Assembly (NCBI GenBank): GCA_037953745.1
Contig: JBAKBP010007152.1
Coordinates: 1 to 64,000, forward strand
DNA: 64,000 nt
Source of the DNA: Lithodes maja
Taxonomy: Eukaryota; Arthropoda; Malacostraca; Decapoda; Lithodidae
Direction: 5' to 3'
Shown here: positions 51,645 to 63,179 of the stretch, piece after piece
Layout: each line of letters begins with the position of its first letter
Numbering within the stretch: the first letter of the stretch is position 1
Position numbers and translations under genes: made by a program
Notes under the pieces: model-generated
What the model was told of the DNA's origin: nothing
Seen by the model: the letters and a program-made list of their open reading frames with translations, nothing else
The model's database searches: none

Positions 51645-54600
51645 TTACCCAGGATCATATACCCCTGAACGACCACATGCAACCTCGTTGTCACAACCTT
51701 GAAACGGGTCCAAGATCTTGAGAGGGTAATGATCTGGGCAAACTACACCGACCGGACCATAGGCTGGAACATAGATCTCGAAATGCCCCAGCGCATCATT
51801 GTCCTTTTCACTTTCATTCATCAGGCTCTGACACGTTGCTGGTGCATTCTTAAGTCCGTAGGGCATAACATTGCACTGGTAGGTACTCCCGTCCACAACA
51901 AAACCACATACCTCTTTAGCGCGCTCGGACAAAGTTACACGCAACGACCACTCACGACATTCCTTATCCCTCAGATCCTTCGTCCACACGTAATCCAGCT
52001 CTGCTTGCACCATAGGCTGTCGAGCAGGATTTATACGGCAGGGAATTAAACTGAGCCTTGCACTATCTCCAGCCTGCATGTCGGATTCTACCCCGTACCT
52101 CAGGCCTGGAGAAGCAACAAACATGCGAAAGTACTGCCATAGCCTAGTAAATAACTGCCTTGCACTGTCTCCACGAACAACATGCCTTGTGCCCTCCCAC
52201 AACCCAGCCGAGACCGCAGCTTCTAACCTGTAGTCTCCCTCCTTCTCCACCTTCGTCCCTAGAACAGCCAGGTCATGAGAGGGACAATCAGTACCACCCG
52301 TGCAGTCACTCCCACAGTTCATTATAGCTAAGGCTTCCCCGCCGATACCGTACATGCGCACCCCCACATTCCTTGTGACGACATCTGCCTGCGCAGCATC
52401 ACCGCTTTTAGCGACATGGCCAGATACAGTCGGTCTGTGGTAGGGCTGTTGCATTAGACTAGAGCAGCATTGGGAGGCTATGTGACGACCGGGCACTGCG
52501 ATACCACAGCCGACCTTACCAATCTGCTCAATGTCCTCCTTTTGACCACCACCCTTGGCAGCCATGGGTCGACCCTGACCTGGCAACCATGCCAAGGCCT
52601 CGTCGCCCACCTTAAACCACCGAAACAACGAGGCTAACGGTCTTTTAACAGTCACATGACCTGCCTGCGGAACATCTCGCACCGCCCGAGTTGTGAGACT
52701 CAGGGGCTCGGCACGACCAGTGGGGTATGAACCGAGCTGGTGCTGGAGTGCTGCACACTGCTGCTCAGGCAGGTGCTCTAGCACTTCCACAGCCACCAGA
52801 CTCGTGTCCCCCGCCCACTGCTTCGCCGAGACATGACAATCCCTACTCTCCTCCACCTGTGCCCTACTGCCCCCCTCTCCTTCTCCACCTTGGCCGCGGC
52901 AGACCAACGCAGGGACAGTAGGCTGCTCAGGTGGTTGCCTCACAAACTCCTCCAACAGGTTCACATGACATGCTTCCCCGTCCTCGTGTTTAATCTCGAC
53001 AGCACCATTACCACACTTCTGAACTTCCGGATCCTCCAACTGCAGTTTACAAATATCTGAGGGAACCAACCTGTCTAGATGCTTCCGAAGCAACCCAAGT
53101 CCTTCCCCAATATCAAACTGAGCAACCCTTTTTTCTCTCCGTGTGCAACGTTGCTGCCCCGGAGTCTCTTCCGGCCCTACCTCCTCACTAACTGTGACAG
53201 GTCCTGGGGCCTCTCCAGACTCTAACATAGGTGCCAATACTAAATCACCCAGGAGAGCCGCCGAGTCAAAACTCTTAAAACCAACTCCAGCTTTAGCCTC
53301 CTCCTGTTGATCGTTCCTCTGCTGGTCTGAAGACGGAGGACTAGGCTGTGACACTTTATCTGCCCGAGCTCGGGTGACAACACACGCCATGGGTTGTGTC
53401 TGGCACCGCTCGACCCACTCTTGTTCTCCCCCACTCACGTCGGCCGGCCTCTCGGCAACGACTAAGGGTAGAACCTCAGAAGCGGGCATTGCAAAGTCGT
53501 TGCCGAGAAGAAGGTCGACGCCCTCCACTGGCAGTTTCTCCACAATCCCAACATCCAATTCACGTGCCACACCATCCACCTCCAACTCCAACCGCACCAG
53601 CGGGTATGACCGAGTTGCATTAATACCCTGCACCACTACCACCCGAGCCGCATTTATAGGGTAGCCAGTCAAATTGTTCATCAGAGTCTGGGAAGCACCT
53701 GTATCACGCAAGACCTCTACTCCATGCTTGCGCCCCGCCCACATCACGCAACCCCGTCCTCTATGGTCGCAAAAAACATCCTGAGCAGGGTTCGAGCCTC
53801 TCAGGTGTTTCTGCATTGGCTGTGCCTCAGCCTCTGACGAACTGCCCCGGGCAAACTCAGAAGACTTCGGAGACACACCAATGTTGCAGGCCAAAGACAC
53901 AGCTGCTGTAGGTGGTTTGCTAGGACAGACTCTTGCAAAGTGCCCCTTTTCATGACAAAGATAACACTCCAACTCCCCTCTGGGCTTCCCTTGGTACTGG
54001 GAAGGGCCCGGCCCCTTCTTAAATGGGACGGTGTTAGTCTTGTGGTCAGTCTTGGTATCATAGCTCTTGTACTTGTTTGCATAATGTATATCACTAACTC
54101 GGGGGGGTGGGGTGTCACGCCCCTTGTTACCTGCCTCACTACGCTGGGCAGACCCGCACCCACGAATTAATGATAGCCGGAGGTCAGCCATCTCAGCTGC
54201 CTCCTGTAGAGTTTTAGGGTTCTTTTCTTTAATAGTTAAAGTCATATCTGCACCAGTACACTTATAAAACTGCTCGAGCAGAAACAGCTCAGTCAACTGT
54301 TCGGCCGTCTCAGCTTTCTCAGAACGTGTCCAGTTAGCAAGTGCATCTTTTAAGTCCCGGGCATGTTCAAGAAAGGTCGCCTCCCTAGTCTTTGTAACAC
54401 CCCGAAACTTCAATCGATATGTTTCTGGTTGCAACTCGTATGCCCGTAGGACAGCTCTCTTCAATACTGGGTAGTCAATGCAAGACTCTAAAGGTAGTGC
54501 ATCATAAGCCTTCAGACCCTTACCCGTAAGTCTTGAGGAGACTAGAGCTGCCCACTTCTCTTCAGGCCAATTATGCTCCCTACACTTCTTCTCAAAACGA

Positions 54601-55333
54601 TTAAAAAATTCTGTGACTTCAGTTTCACTAAATGCCGGCACCAATTTGACTAAGTGGGACAAGGACTGTTCTCTTACTTGGCCCTCACGGCCCATCCGAG
54701 TCCCTGTCGACTCTGCACGAGTCTTATCTAAATCTATTTGAGCACAATAATTCTCGGAGTCGTACCTAAGCTCAGCCTCGTGCCTCCTAGTCTCAGCCTC
54801 AATCTCCTTCTCCTGCTTCCTAGCCTCATTCTCAATTTTAGCAAGCTCAAGTCTAAATATCATATCTGGAGACAGGCAGGAAGAGGGAGCTGCCACTACT
54901 GAAGGAGGGGGGGCAAGAACTGGGGAACCACCATACGCACCGCCCGAGGGCACTCCAATCTTCCAATGCTCATCCCTCTGTGGGAGAGTGCTAACCTCCG
55001 GCAACTGAGTGGACGGCACTGTGGGAGTCGAGTGAGAGGGGATCTGGGGAGGAACCCCCCAAACGCCCTCTCCTCCGAAACCCCATGTCGCCCACGCAAC
55101 ACCCAGGAAATCAGCTCCCCCTTGGACATCCCTCCTACATTGGATAGACCCAAAACCTTGGCTATCAGGTGCAAGCCATAAACATTCACCCCAGTCAGCC
55201 TCTCCTCCGTCACATGGTACTGCTTACTCACAAAAAGTCTAGCATCCTCCTCACTAGTTACTAACGGCACCTCCTCACTTAGCATCTCTCGCTCCTCGTC
55301 AGTACTAGGGCCCGACATACTGAAGTTCACCAA
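51645..55333 (-). pseudogene. Gag-protease ORF, internal region 2 (frameshifted copy)
   Basis: Nearly identical to the region 1 ORF but split by loss of one C in a homopolymer: six C at 55055-55060 where region 1 has seven at 48903-48909. The N-terminal 145 codons (54896-55333) are therefore out of frame with the rest (51645-55019). Near its 3' end, around 51700, it also lacks 72 bases present in region 1 (about 45475-45548), an in-frame removal of part of the RNase H remnant. The zinc knuckle, DTGAS protease and RT scraps are otherwise kept. This copy would not make full Gag. Confidence 0.88.
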
Positions 55334-55514
55334 AAAATTCTCGAGACAAAAGTGTTAAACTCCCTTATGCAAGCACTAATTACTAAATTAACTGGAGTCT
55401 CTTAAATGCTCTCCTAATTGCCTTACAAAAAAAAATATTCTTCAATATGTACGCTAAAGTACCAACAAACAAATGTTGTACAACTCTGCAAAAAATTATA
55501 CTGTTCACAAAATC

Positions 55515-55530
55515 CTAAGCAAGGTCGCCA
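55515..55530 (-). promoter_or_regulatory. Primer-binding site, internal region 2
   Basis: Same tggcgacc site two bases inside LTR 3. Confidence 0.7.
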
Positions 55531-55532
55531 TT

Positions 55533-57312
55533 TGTTACGACCGCGGGCACTCAGGTACACTAGGGCTCTTACACAGGACTCGACTATGGCTCGTTGCCAC
55601 AACGGAAAACACACGATCCCAACCCCAGAGTACTGCCAGCCGAACAAAAAACGCCACTACCCTCCAGAGTTCTATCTGCTATAACGGGGTATACAAGAAC
55701 TCGGTACTAGCGTTTCACACAACAGACTAATAACAAGACGGGAGTTATCTAGTCTGGTCAACAATCAAACAAAGAAGAAAGTACTACAACACTAAAGAAT
55801 AGTGTTGGCCGAAGCCGAAGTAATCCACCCTTGAACTAAGAACTTAAGAAGTCCTCCACCCTCTACTTCGGATCGGCACTATTACGTTACGTTAAACAAT
55901 AGTCCTCGAGCATCAAGCAAGGAATCTTCTGATAAGTTAGATGCTTCTCGAATACTCATAAGAAGTAAGTATCGGATTTTGAACAGCAATTTAATGAATA
56001 ACTCACTGGTAATTAAAGGCTTTAAATTGACATAAGAAGAATTATAAGAATAAGCAATAGGATATGGCAAACATTAAGAAGAAGTACTCCGACAATGCAC
56101 TGGCAATAGCCTACTAAGATTGTGCTCGTGGGCCACTAATCTCTGAAGTAGCTAAGCGTGCCACACATGAAATCAATAGTGCTTAAACAATAATATACAT
56201 AAGGAGAAGCTTCAATACTATGCTGTATCTGCTGGTCGAGCAAAGTCTAGCTGGGATATCTAAGGTTAAGAGACAATGGCTGAGCAAGCGGCTCGTAGCC
56301 TAGCGAGGTCCTTAAGACTGTGCGGCCAAATTACGGTAATTGACGGGATGCTCTCTTGAGAGATCCAGATCACTAGTATCTGGTTCTCTCCTGGCGATCC
56401 TCTCAAAGTCAAGCAAATGAGATAGCACAGTGTTGGGTGGCACAGGCAAAAGCCCTCACTCGCAACACAGTGCTAAACTCCCACGGTACACAATCAAAAA
56501 GACCCCCTAGGCTTCCCACGTCTCCGTTGCAATTGTGCTGGTTCAACCAACCTAGCACTCATAGGAAATCACAACTCGAGGAACCCTATCCCAGTCTAGC
56601 ATTACCTAAACCAGCAGAAAACAGGAACATGAATAATAGTACACAGGGAAATACATATACGAGTGCAACAAACATCAATCAATCCTATTCTAGTTGACCC
56701 TTCCAAAATAGGCTATCTAACAGGCACTTATCTCGTGAGAACTCAAGCGATAATACTTTGGCTGACTAAATCTGCACCAAAGGGGTCATGGAGGTTACAC
56801 AGGGACGAGAAGGGAAGAAGATAGGCTGTTCAGAGAGTAGAGAAAGTTCACATCAGTCGGAAGAATATGGATAGTTGCAAGGGATATGAGAAGTCGCTTT
56901 GCCTGATGAGTTCTGATCTAAAAATGGCGAGACCTCCCTTTTTATACTCGGCCCCGTAGCGAGCATAACGGCAATTTCCCACGCGCTGAGAGGGAGGAAG
57001 GGGGGAGGGAGGAGGGAGTGAGGCCTACACACCTCGTGGCGCGCTCACGGGCCGTCGTTACATAACTCTCTCTCTCATCATTGTATATAAGTCCCACACA
57101 CAATACTTATAACTAATGATATAAAATAGAACTCGTTGACTTAGAAGAAAACAAAATACATAATGATAATACTTATAGTACAACGGTTCACATAAGCTGA
57201 GTTAGGAAACTCTACACAGACTACAGCCAAAGTTCCTGCCCTGACGATCCTAGCGAGAGTGGGGCCTGACTGGGCGTTCTGTACAGCATGCTCATACTCG
57301 ACATGCGTCACA
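55533..57312 (-). repeat. LTR 3 (1780 bp), outer 5' LTR
   Basis: As LTR 1 and 2, with two extra bases near its start on the plus strand (accgcgggc for accgggc). It is followed by the gagg target duplication at 57313-57316. Confidence 0.93.
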
Positions 57313-57316
57313 GAGG

Positions 57317-58094
57317 AGGCACATCCCCCAGGAACCACCCAACCCACAGAGATAGAGCAAAGCCCATGAGGAGAAGTGGCAGGTTGGGTGGTTTGGCACA
57401 AACAGGGGCCCCCGTGGGGTACCCCAGGAGTGGGCAAAAGTTATGAAAGGATGGAGGTGAAAACAGGAAGGGAACACAAAAAACCAGTAATGAAACTGGT
57501 GAGAAAAAGGGTGGCCTAGCCGCGAGTAGAGAATGTGTCAGGGGCGAAAAACCCTGTGGAGTGAGGGAGAGGCCCCCGTGGGGTACCCCTGGGTATCACG
57601 AACCACTAAGCGCCCAGGCCCTTGAGACACAGTGAAGGCTCGAAAGGGGGGACTCGGGAATAACGCTAGGTATGCGGCTGACACAAACACTACAAACAGC
57701 ACCGCCACCACGAAATCTCAGATTGTGAACCAACTGTACACCTAGGCTATGAAAAAATGAGAACTCATAGGGGCATAGCAAGTCCTGAATGATAAACAAG
57801 CTAGGCTAATTGAAGCTAAAAGCTAAACTATGCCCAGACTAACAGGAAAAAAGAATATGAAAAGAGAAAGAATGAAAAACATATACGAGGAACGCCAGGC
57901 GCCCCCGTACCTTCGGTAAGCTATTTCCACACGCGTCTCCATTATACACACTTAGGAGCCCATTTACGTGTGCCCTAGATCACGTAACATCTGTCTAACA
58001 AAAAAGAAGGCCAGAAAAGCCGAAACTAACCTAAACAGGGTGAATTAAAGGAGCACAACAAAAGCGACTTCATGCAATGGAGCGCGTGAAAAAA
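57317..58094. other. DIRS-like element 1, 5' leader; no gene
   Basis: Between the LTR composite and the right inverted repeat. A 19-base direct repeat, ggcccccgtggggtacccc, occurs at 57407-57425 and 57571-57589, 164 bases apart, and each copy can fold on itself. No convincing frame is present on the coding (minus) strand. Confidence 0.6.
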
Positions 58095-58395
58095 TGATAA
58101 CAAGAGAGGGTCGCTCATGCGCACGTTCGACAGGGATCTGCACATGACGGAACACGGGATGGGCCTTAAGCGGTAACTAAGGTAAACCCCTTTTTCTTCT
58201 CTTCTATGCTTTTTTCACCTTCGGTGGTAGTTTTGGTTAATGTACAACGTCTCCTAGAGCAAGATAAGGAGTAGACTCTAGACGTTTTCTTTTTAACCGC
58301 GGTTGGAATGACGACATAGCAGTCAAAATAGACAAGTCGTCATTGCAATTAGGTTAATAGCCTTGACGTTGGATTTGCCAAGACTACTAACAAAT
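58095..58395 (-). repeat. DIRS-like element 1, right inverted terminal repeat
   Basis: Reverse complement of the left repeat from tgataacaagagagg to ccaagactactaacaaa. The end at ~58394-58395 is set by the internal complementary region, which joins ...aacaaa directly to ttgggagg of the left tip. Confidence 0.87.
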
Positions 58396-58555
58396 AGCTA
58401 ATTTTCCGGCGGACATGAGTTAGGATGTATAACACCTCGCAGGTTATCCTTATGAGCATTGATTCCTGGAAATATTATTTTCCAGGCTCCTGACTGCTAC
58501 TCCGGCGGAGGTTTGGGCGGCTGATCCCGGCGGGGGGGGTCCCCTTATTAGCACC

Positions 58556-61372
58556 ATGACGAGGTTTGAACTATGCATTACTCCTACCTGCTTACTATTG
58601 CCAATTTTTGCTCCCAAACTTTGGATTAAGTGCGTCAAGTGCTTGGATCGTTCCCGAGGCTTATGGTTATCTAAAGGCTGTTCCATTTGCTCTGAATTGA
58701 AAACCGCGTTAGTTACTAACAAAGACTTATCGTGCCTAGCGGCCTTACAGGAAATTAAGTGTACATTTAATTCTTATGCCAAAGACACGGCCCATAAGGC
58801 ACTTCACTGTGATGATGAAGTACTATGGGAACAACTTATTATAAAGTCACCCCTTGTGAAACCCGGTTCCTCGAAATCTGTCAGACCTAAAGTCAAGTCG
58901 AAAACCCTCAGCAAAGAGGTAGTGAGTAGTAGCAGTGAGAGTGAGGTCACCGAGGTTCCCCCCTCCGACCGTGCTAAGAGGAGACGATCACCCTCTCCGA
59001 GGCGGAAGTCGAGGTCAAGGTCTAGATCCCCCCGCAAACAGTCTAGACACTCTTCCGCAGAGTCTTCCCGGTCTACCAAACGCCGGAGAGAGGACTCTGG
59101 GGGTGCAACGAGCCAGGCAAGCAGCGGCAGCCGGAGGGACATCCCTCAGCAACCGCCCCCTACCCCTACCTCTGACACACCTCAACAGGACTTCGGGGAC
59201 TCAGAAGTGGGGTCTGATGCACTGGAATCCACACCTAGCCATGAACAATCCTTGAGTGTGTCTCCTAATGTTACATTTGCCATACCTAAACTAAATTATG
59301 TACCTCGTAGTGTTAGATCGGCAGGTCCATGTAGGGTTCTGGCTGACCAGTACAGTACAGGGGATATCCGTCGGGGTCACAATTGCATTCTCAAGTGATT
59401 CCAGACTCCCAGCCCTTTGTGGCAGGGGGTTACTGGCGTCAATCTGAACCTTCTCAACCTCTTTTTAACGTCAATCACGCAAGAACTGAGGAGGGTAGCA
59501 TAGACATGTTGCCATCATCGGTCCCAGATTTAACATGGCCCCCGGCGGATAATGAAATACTGTTAGAACAGGAGAATCCTGAACTGAGTGGAGAGCCGGA
59601 GGAGGTTAGTTTCTTATAGTTTCTTACAGTAGATCCTCTGGAAAAAGGCAAACTAGGCCTGTGTATCCAGCTCAGTGCCAGTACTTGCACTACTGCGGTC
59701 GTTCACTGTGTTGGCGGCGGCGGCAGCAGACACAACATTTTTACTATTCTGTATTTTTGCTTTATAATCAAACTTCAAATCTCCGGCTCCCCAGTCACTC
59801 ACAGGAGAAGATTCTGAGGCAAGCTCCCACTCATCCAGGGACTCCCACAGTAAGTGTGTGACTTCAGATCAGATAAGTGAGTTATTGCACAAGGTTATGC
59901 AGCATTATCAACTCCCTGCCTCTTCGGAGCCCCCGGTTTCTCAACCAGTGGTGACCCCTAGTACTTCTGTTGTCAGACCCCTAGCTTCCCCGGGTTTTCT
60001 TCCATCATGTCCTACCCCGGTGGTGGCCGCGGCTTCAGGCACTACAGTGCCGGCGGCGCTGGCTACCTCCTCTTTGAGGGTTATTGCAGATATTTCTCCA
60101 CCTCCTTTAGATAAGGCGCCTCTGAAGAAGGGCCCCATGCCCCTCCTCTATGGCCCGGATTGTTCCTGGGTCCCTGTGACTCCAGTGAACCCTCAATTAG
60201 CTCAACCTTCTGTGTCAGGGGAACTTCCAGTACCCGGCGGGTGATATATTGAAATTAATAAGACCAGGAAATTTAGGGCAAAAGATGAGGCAGGGAGAGT
60301 GATGGATGTATCAATTAAGGCTGTACCAAGTTCGTACAACCCGGATTATTTTGTGTATACAACTGCCCCGGCGATCCCTCCCGCCGTGTCTGCATGACTG
60401 TTTGCGGATTGGTCAAAAGCTGATGGCATCAACGATGTCAAAGCTTTGAATGCTCTCACGCCGGAATTGGCTACAACTCCGGTCCTAGACCAGACGCATA
60501 CACCAGTCCTGTAGATGGGGCCAGTGGGGTTAGGCCCATGGGTAGATTGGGAGATAGAAGCTCAGGTTTTTGCTGCTACAATTACTTCTAAGTCTTCACA
60601 TCAGGTTCCCCAAGAAAATCATGCTTACTTTTCTTTGCCAGTAGCCAAAGCAGAAGGAGTGTCCTCAGATTTACTTACCTTTCTTGTGGCGTCCAAAGTT
60701 TCCTTGCACTCCCTTGATGAACACTTCTCTACTCCCCCGGCTGCTCACTTGGACAGGGACTTTAAGTTAAGAAATAAGGCTTACCGGATGTTCTCTAAGT
60801 ATTTGGTTAGTCACCGGATCGCCGCCTCCCTTTCACGTACTATTTTGGCTATAGCTGACCCCCAAATTAAGAAAGCTACTGAATTGTCTAGGGGACTTTT
60901 GCTACAAAATTCTATTCAGTCCTTAGGAGACATCAGAATTGCAATTATGGAGGCGGTTCGAGCCCGCCAAGATCTGAGAGTCCATCTGGTTAGGAAGTTG
61001 CCGGCGGACATAGGTCGCCGGGTAACTCTCTCACCGGTACTTACTGCCACCCTCCTTAACTCAGAAACATGGAGTCTAGTGTTTAATATGGTTAATGGTT
61101 GGAAGCAGGTTACCTCCCAAGCTCGGAAGGACCCTGCTAAGAAGCCCTTTCATAAATCAAAGGGTGGTAACAAGCCATACCAGCCACAAGCTAAACAGTC
61201 ACCAAGGAACCCCAGACTCCCTCCGCATCAGGGAGGTAATCCGTACAAGTCCAAACATGGTAAATATTCTTGGTACAAAGGTAAGGCCCCTCAGAAGGGT
61301 AATCAGGGCCAATCATCAGCCAAATCTAGCCAAGCGTCAGATGCCAACCCACCTCCCCCTCAAAAAAACTAG
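58556..61372 (+). pseudogene. DIRS-like element 2 gag
   Basis: Read in pieces: a Cys-containing N-terminus (KCVKCLDRSRG, CSICSELKT), a Ser/Arg-rich stretch (RRRSPSPRRKSRSRSRSP) and a conserved gag body (DRDFKLRNKAYRMFSKYL to LVRKLPADIGRRVTLSP) ending in a Lys/Gln/Gly-rich tail. The frame is broken by a shift near 59380, a CR1-like insert at 59610-59781, and three in-frame stops at 60242, 60394 and 60512. It would have made the nucleocapsid-like protein of the element. Upstream, 58396-58555 contains tccggcgg-type repeats and no gene. Confidence 0.75.
59610..59781 (-). mobile_element. LINE E 3' fragment inserted in DIRS gag
   Basis: About 172 bases nearly identical to the 3' end of the CR1-like copy at 25.17-25.34 kb: 10-base tail units ttcttatagt/ttcttacagt, cagtagatcctctgg and ggcggcggcggcagcag. 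Very strong 5' truncation. It interrupts the gag sequence of DIRS-like element 2 after EEVS. Confidence 0.88.
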
Positions 61373-61395
61373 CCACCCAGCCTCTCAGCATCCCA

Positions 61396-62397
61396 ATGCC
61401 CTGCTTAAGGACACAGGATTTGAGAGTTGCCTTGAAGGTCAGACCCCGGTTGTACCTGGGTTCGTTCCGTTCGTTCCGCTCGGCCTGGCCCAAGAAAACC
61501 TGGGCCAGGAAAGTAGTGAGCAAAGGAATCACCTGGCGGTGGCTCCGGCGGCCTCGGCTGCGTCAGCCACGGGAATACACCAACGTGTCTCATGAGGAGG
61601 AGACTCTACTTCAGTAAATGATTACCAAACAAGTCCTTATCCCGGTCAATGCCAATCACCCAGTATTCACTTCAAGACTTTTCTTAGTGCCAAAAAGGGA
61701 CAGTGTGCAGATGCGACCAGTTCTAGATCTCTCGCAACTGAACACCTTTATAGAGAATTCACCCTTCAGGATGCTTACAGTTCAGCAACTCAGATTCGCG
61801 CTTCCGCCGCAGGGTTGGATGTGCTCGATCGATCTCAAAGATGCCTATTGGCATGTCCCTATAAACAAACGGTTCCAAAAATTCCTCGCCCTGAGGGTCA
61901 GGCAAGAGACTTATATCTTCCAAAGAATGCCTTTTGGTTTGAACCTGGCACCGATAATTTTCACAAAACTCGTCCGGCAAGCTCTTTTACCCCTGTTATT
62001 CCAGGGCATACAGGTGTTTTGGTATCTAGACGACTGACTAGTAGTGGCGAACTCTATGGAATTATGTCAAGATCATGTAAACCAAGTGTTAGCTCATGTA
62101 CAAACCCTAGGGTTCAAGGTGAACTTGGCGAAGTCTCGCCTTGTCCCCACAAGGACTATTCAGTGGTTAGGGCTGGTCTGGGACACCACCAATCTGACTC
62201 TTACTCAGAGTGTGGACAACTGGAGCAGGTTCCGCAAGAAACTGTTCCGTTTTCTCCACAGTCTGGATACGACCAGGAAAACGTGGGATTCCCTAGTCGG
62301 CTCTCTCAACGGGATACAGTTAACTGTGAAGTTGGGCCGGTTGACAGTCAAACGATTAATCCTGGAAGGCAACAAAGTTTTCCCTCTCTTACTGTAG
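61396..62397 (+). pseudogene. DIRS-like element 2 reverse transcriptase
   Basis: RT motifs in one frame: SRLFLVPKRD, MRPVLDLSQLN, CSIDLKDAYWHVPINKRF (motif A with Asp), IFQRMPFGLNLAP and WYLDD (catalytic). The YLDD is followed by an in-frame TGA (62035-62037) where DIRS RTs have Trp, then LVVANSMEL and VNLAKSRLVPTRTIQWLGLVWDT continue in the same frame. There is also a stop at 61615. Copies DIRS RNA; inactive here because of the stops. Confidence 0.83.
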
Positions 62398-63176
62398 AAG
62401 AAATTATGGCCAATTCCTCCATTAATCCACAGCTTACTCTCGGTCTGAACCAAGCGAGAAGTCCTCCACTCTATCACAACATGGGTTTCTCCCCCTCCCA
62501 CGGTATGGGTAGACACAGACGCCTCTGGGGCACTAGGTTGGGGCTATCAGTCCAACCTGGGTCATCAAGGTCAAGGCACATGGTCAGCCGACAGTCAGTC
62601 CCATATCAACAAGCAAGAGCTTTTAGTCCCCCTCTTTTTCTCCAAACTCACGGCATGACTTTGAAAAACAAATCAATAGCGTTCCGAATGGACAACCAAA
62701 CTGCATTTTTTTTTATTCAGAAACAGGGCTCAGTGAGGTCACGAGAGTTGTTGAAGGTTTCCGAACGGATTTTTGCCCTGGCCGAATCGCTAGGAATTTC
62801 CCTGCATGCAACATATCTTCCCGGCGTGGCGAACGTCTGGTCAGACGCTCTCTCTCACCAGCGGAGCACTCTAGTAGAATGGACAATCAAACAGGCTATC
62901 TTTGACAAGATGATTGCAAAGCCGTCCCGTCCACAAGTGGACTTGTTTGCGTCCACAGAGAACCACAGACTCCCCCTCTTCCTCACTCGTCAGGAGGTAA
63001 CCCCGGCGGGGGGACCCGATGCATTGTTGGCAGATTGGAACAGGTGGACCTCAATCTATCTGTTTCCTCCACCAGATTCTGTGCTAATGTGCAAAGTAAT
63101 TCACAAGCTGAGGGATTACCGGGGCCGAGTCGCGATGATCGCGCCGCTATGGCCAGCCCAGGTGTGGTACCACTAA
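62398..63176 (+). pseudogene. DIRS-like element 2 RNase H and downstream domain
   Basis: VWVDTDASGALGWGY (first RNase H Asp block, ~62500) is in one frame. After a shift near 62660 the other frame carries FRMDNQTAFFFIQKQGSV and VANVWSDALSHQ, then VDLFASTENHRLPLF, RWTSIYLFPPPDSVLM and APLWPAQVW. The second part is the domain that follows RNase H in DIRS elements. It keeps the Asp residues that are Ala in element 1. Confidence 0.8.
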
Positions 63177-63179
63177 TTG

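Larger units (their letters stand above)
43158..57312 (-). mobile_element. Composite LTR retrotransposon (LTR-int-LTR-int-LTR), Gypsy-like gag
   Basis: Three ~1.78-kb LTRs (TG...CA after orientation) enclose two internal regions of 4446 and 4373 bp, all coding on the minus strand. The whole block is flanked by gagg at 43154-43157 and 57313-57316, a 4-base target duplication, and sits in the leader of DIRS-like element 1. Shared middle LTR and a single outer duplication point to one insertion that became tandem, for instance by unequal LTR exchange. Pol is reduced to remnants, so it is non-autonomous. Confidence 0.93.
36063..58395 (-). mobile_element. DIRS-like element 1, complete, containing an LTR composite
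   Basis: Inverted terminal repeats (36063-36411 and 58095-58395) face inward, and an internal complementary region (36474-36579) lies near the 3' end. The coding order on the minus strand is gag-like region, RT, RNase H, tyrosine recombinase. This is the architecture of DIRS retrotransposons, which integrate by a recombinase without a target duplication. Without the 14,159-bp LTR composite it is ~8.2 kb. Coding frames are broken and several catalytic Asp are lost, so it is inactive. Confidence 0.85.

Noticed and set aside
43158..57312. Plain segmental duplication instead of a mobile element
   Set aside because: Three LTRs with TG/CA ends, primer-binding sites, polypurine tracts and a single flanking 4-base duplication identify a retrotransposon composite.
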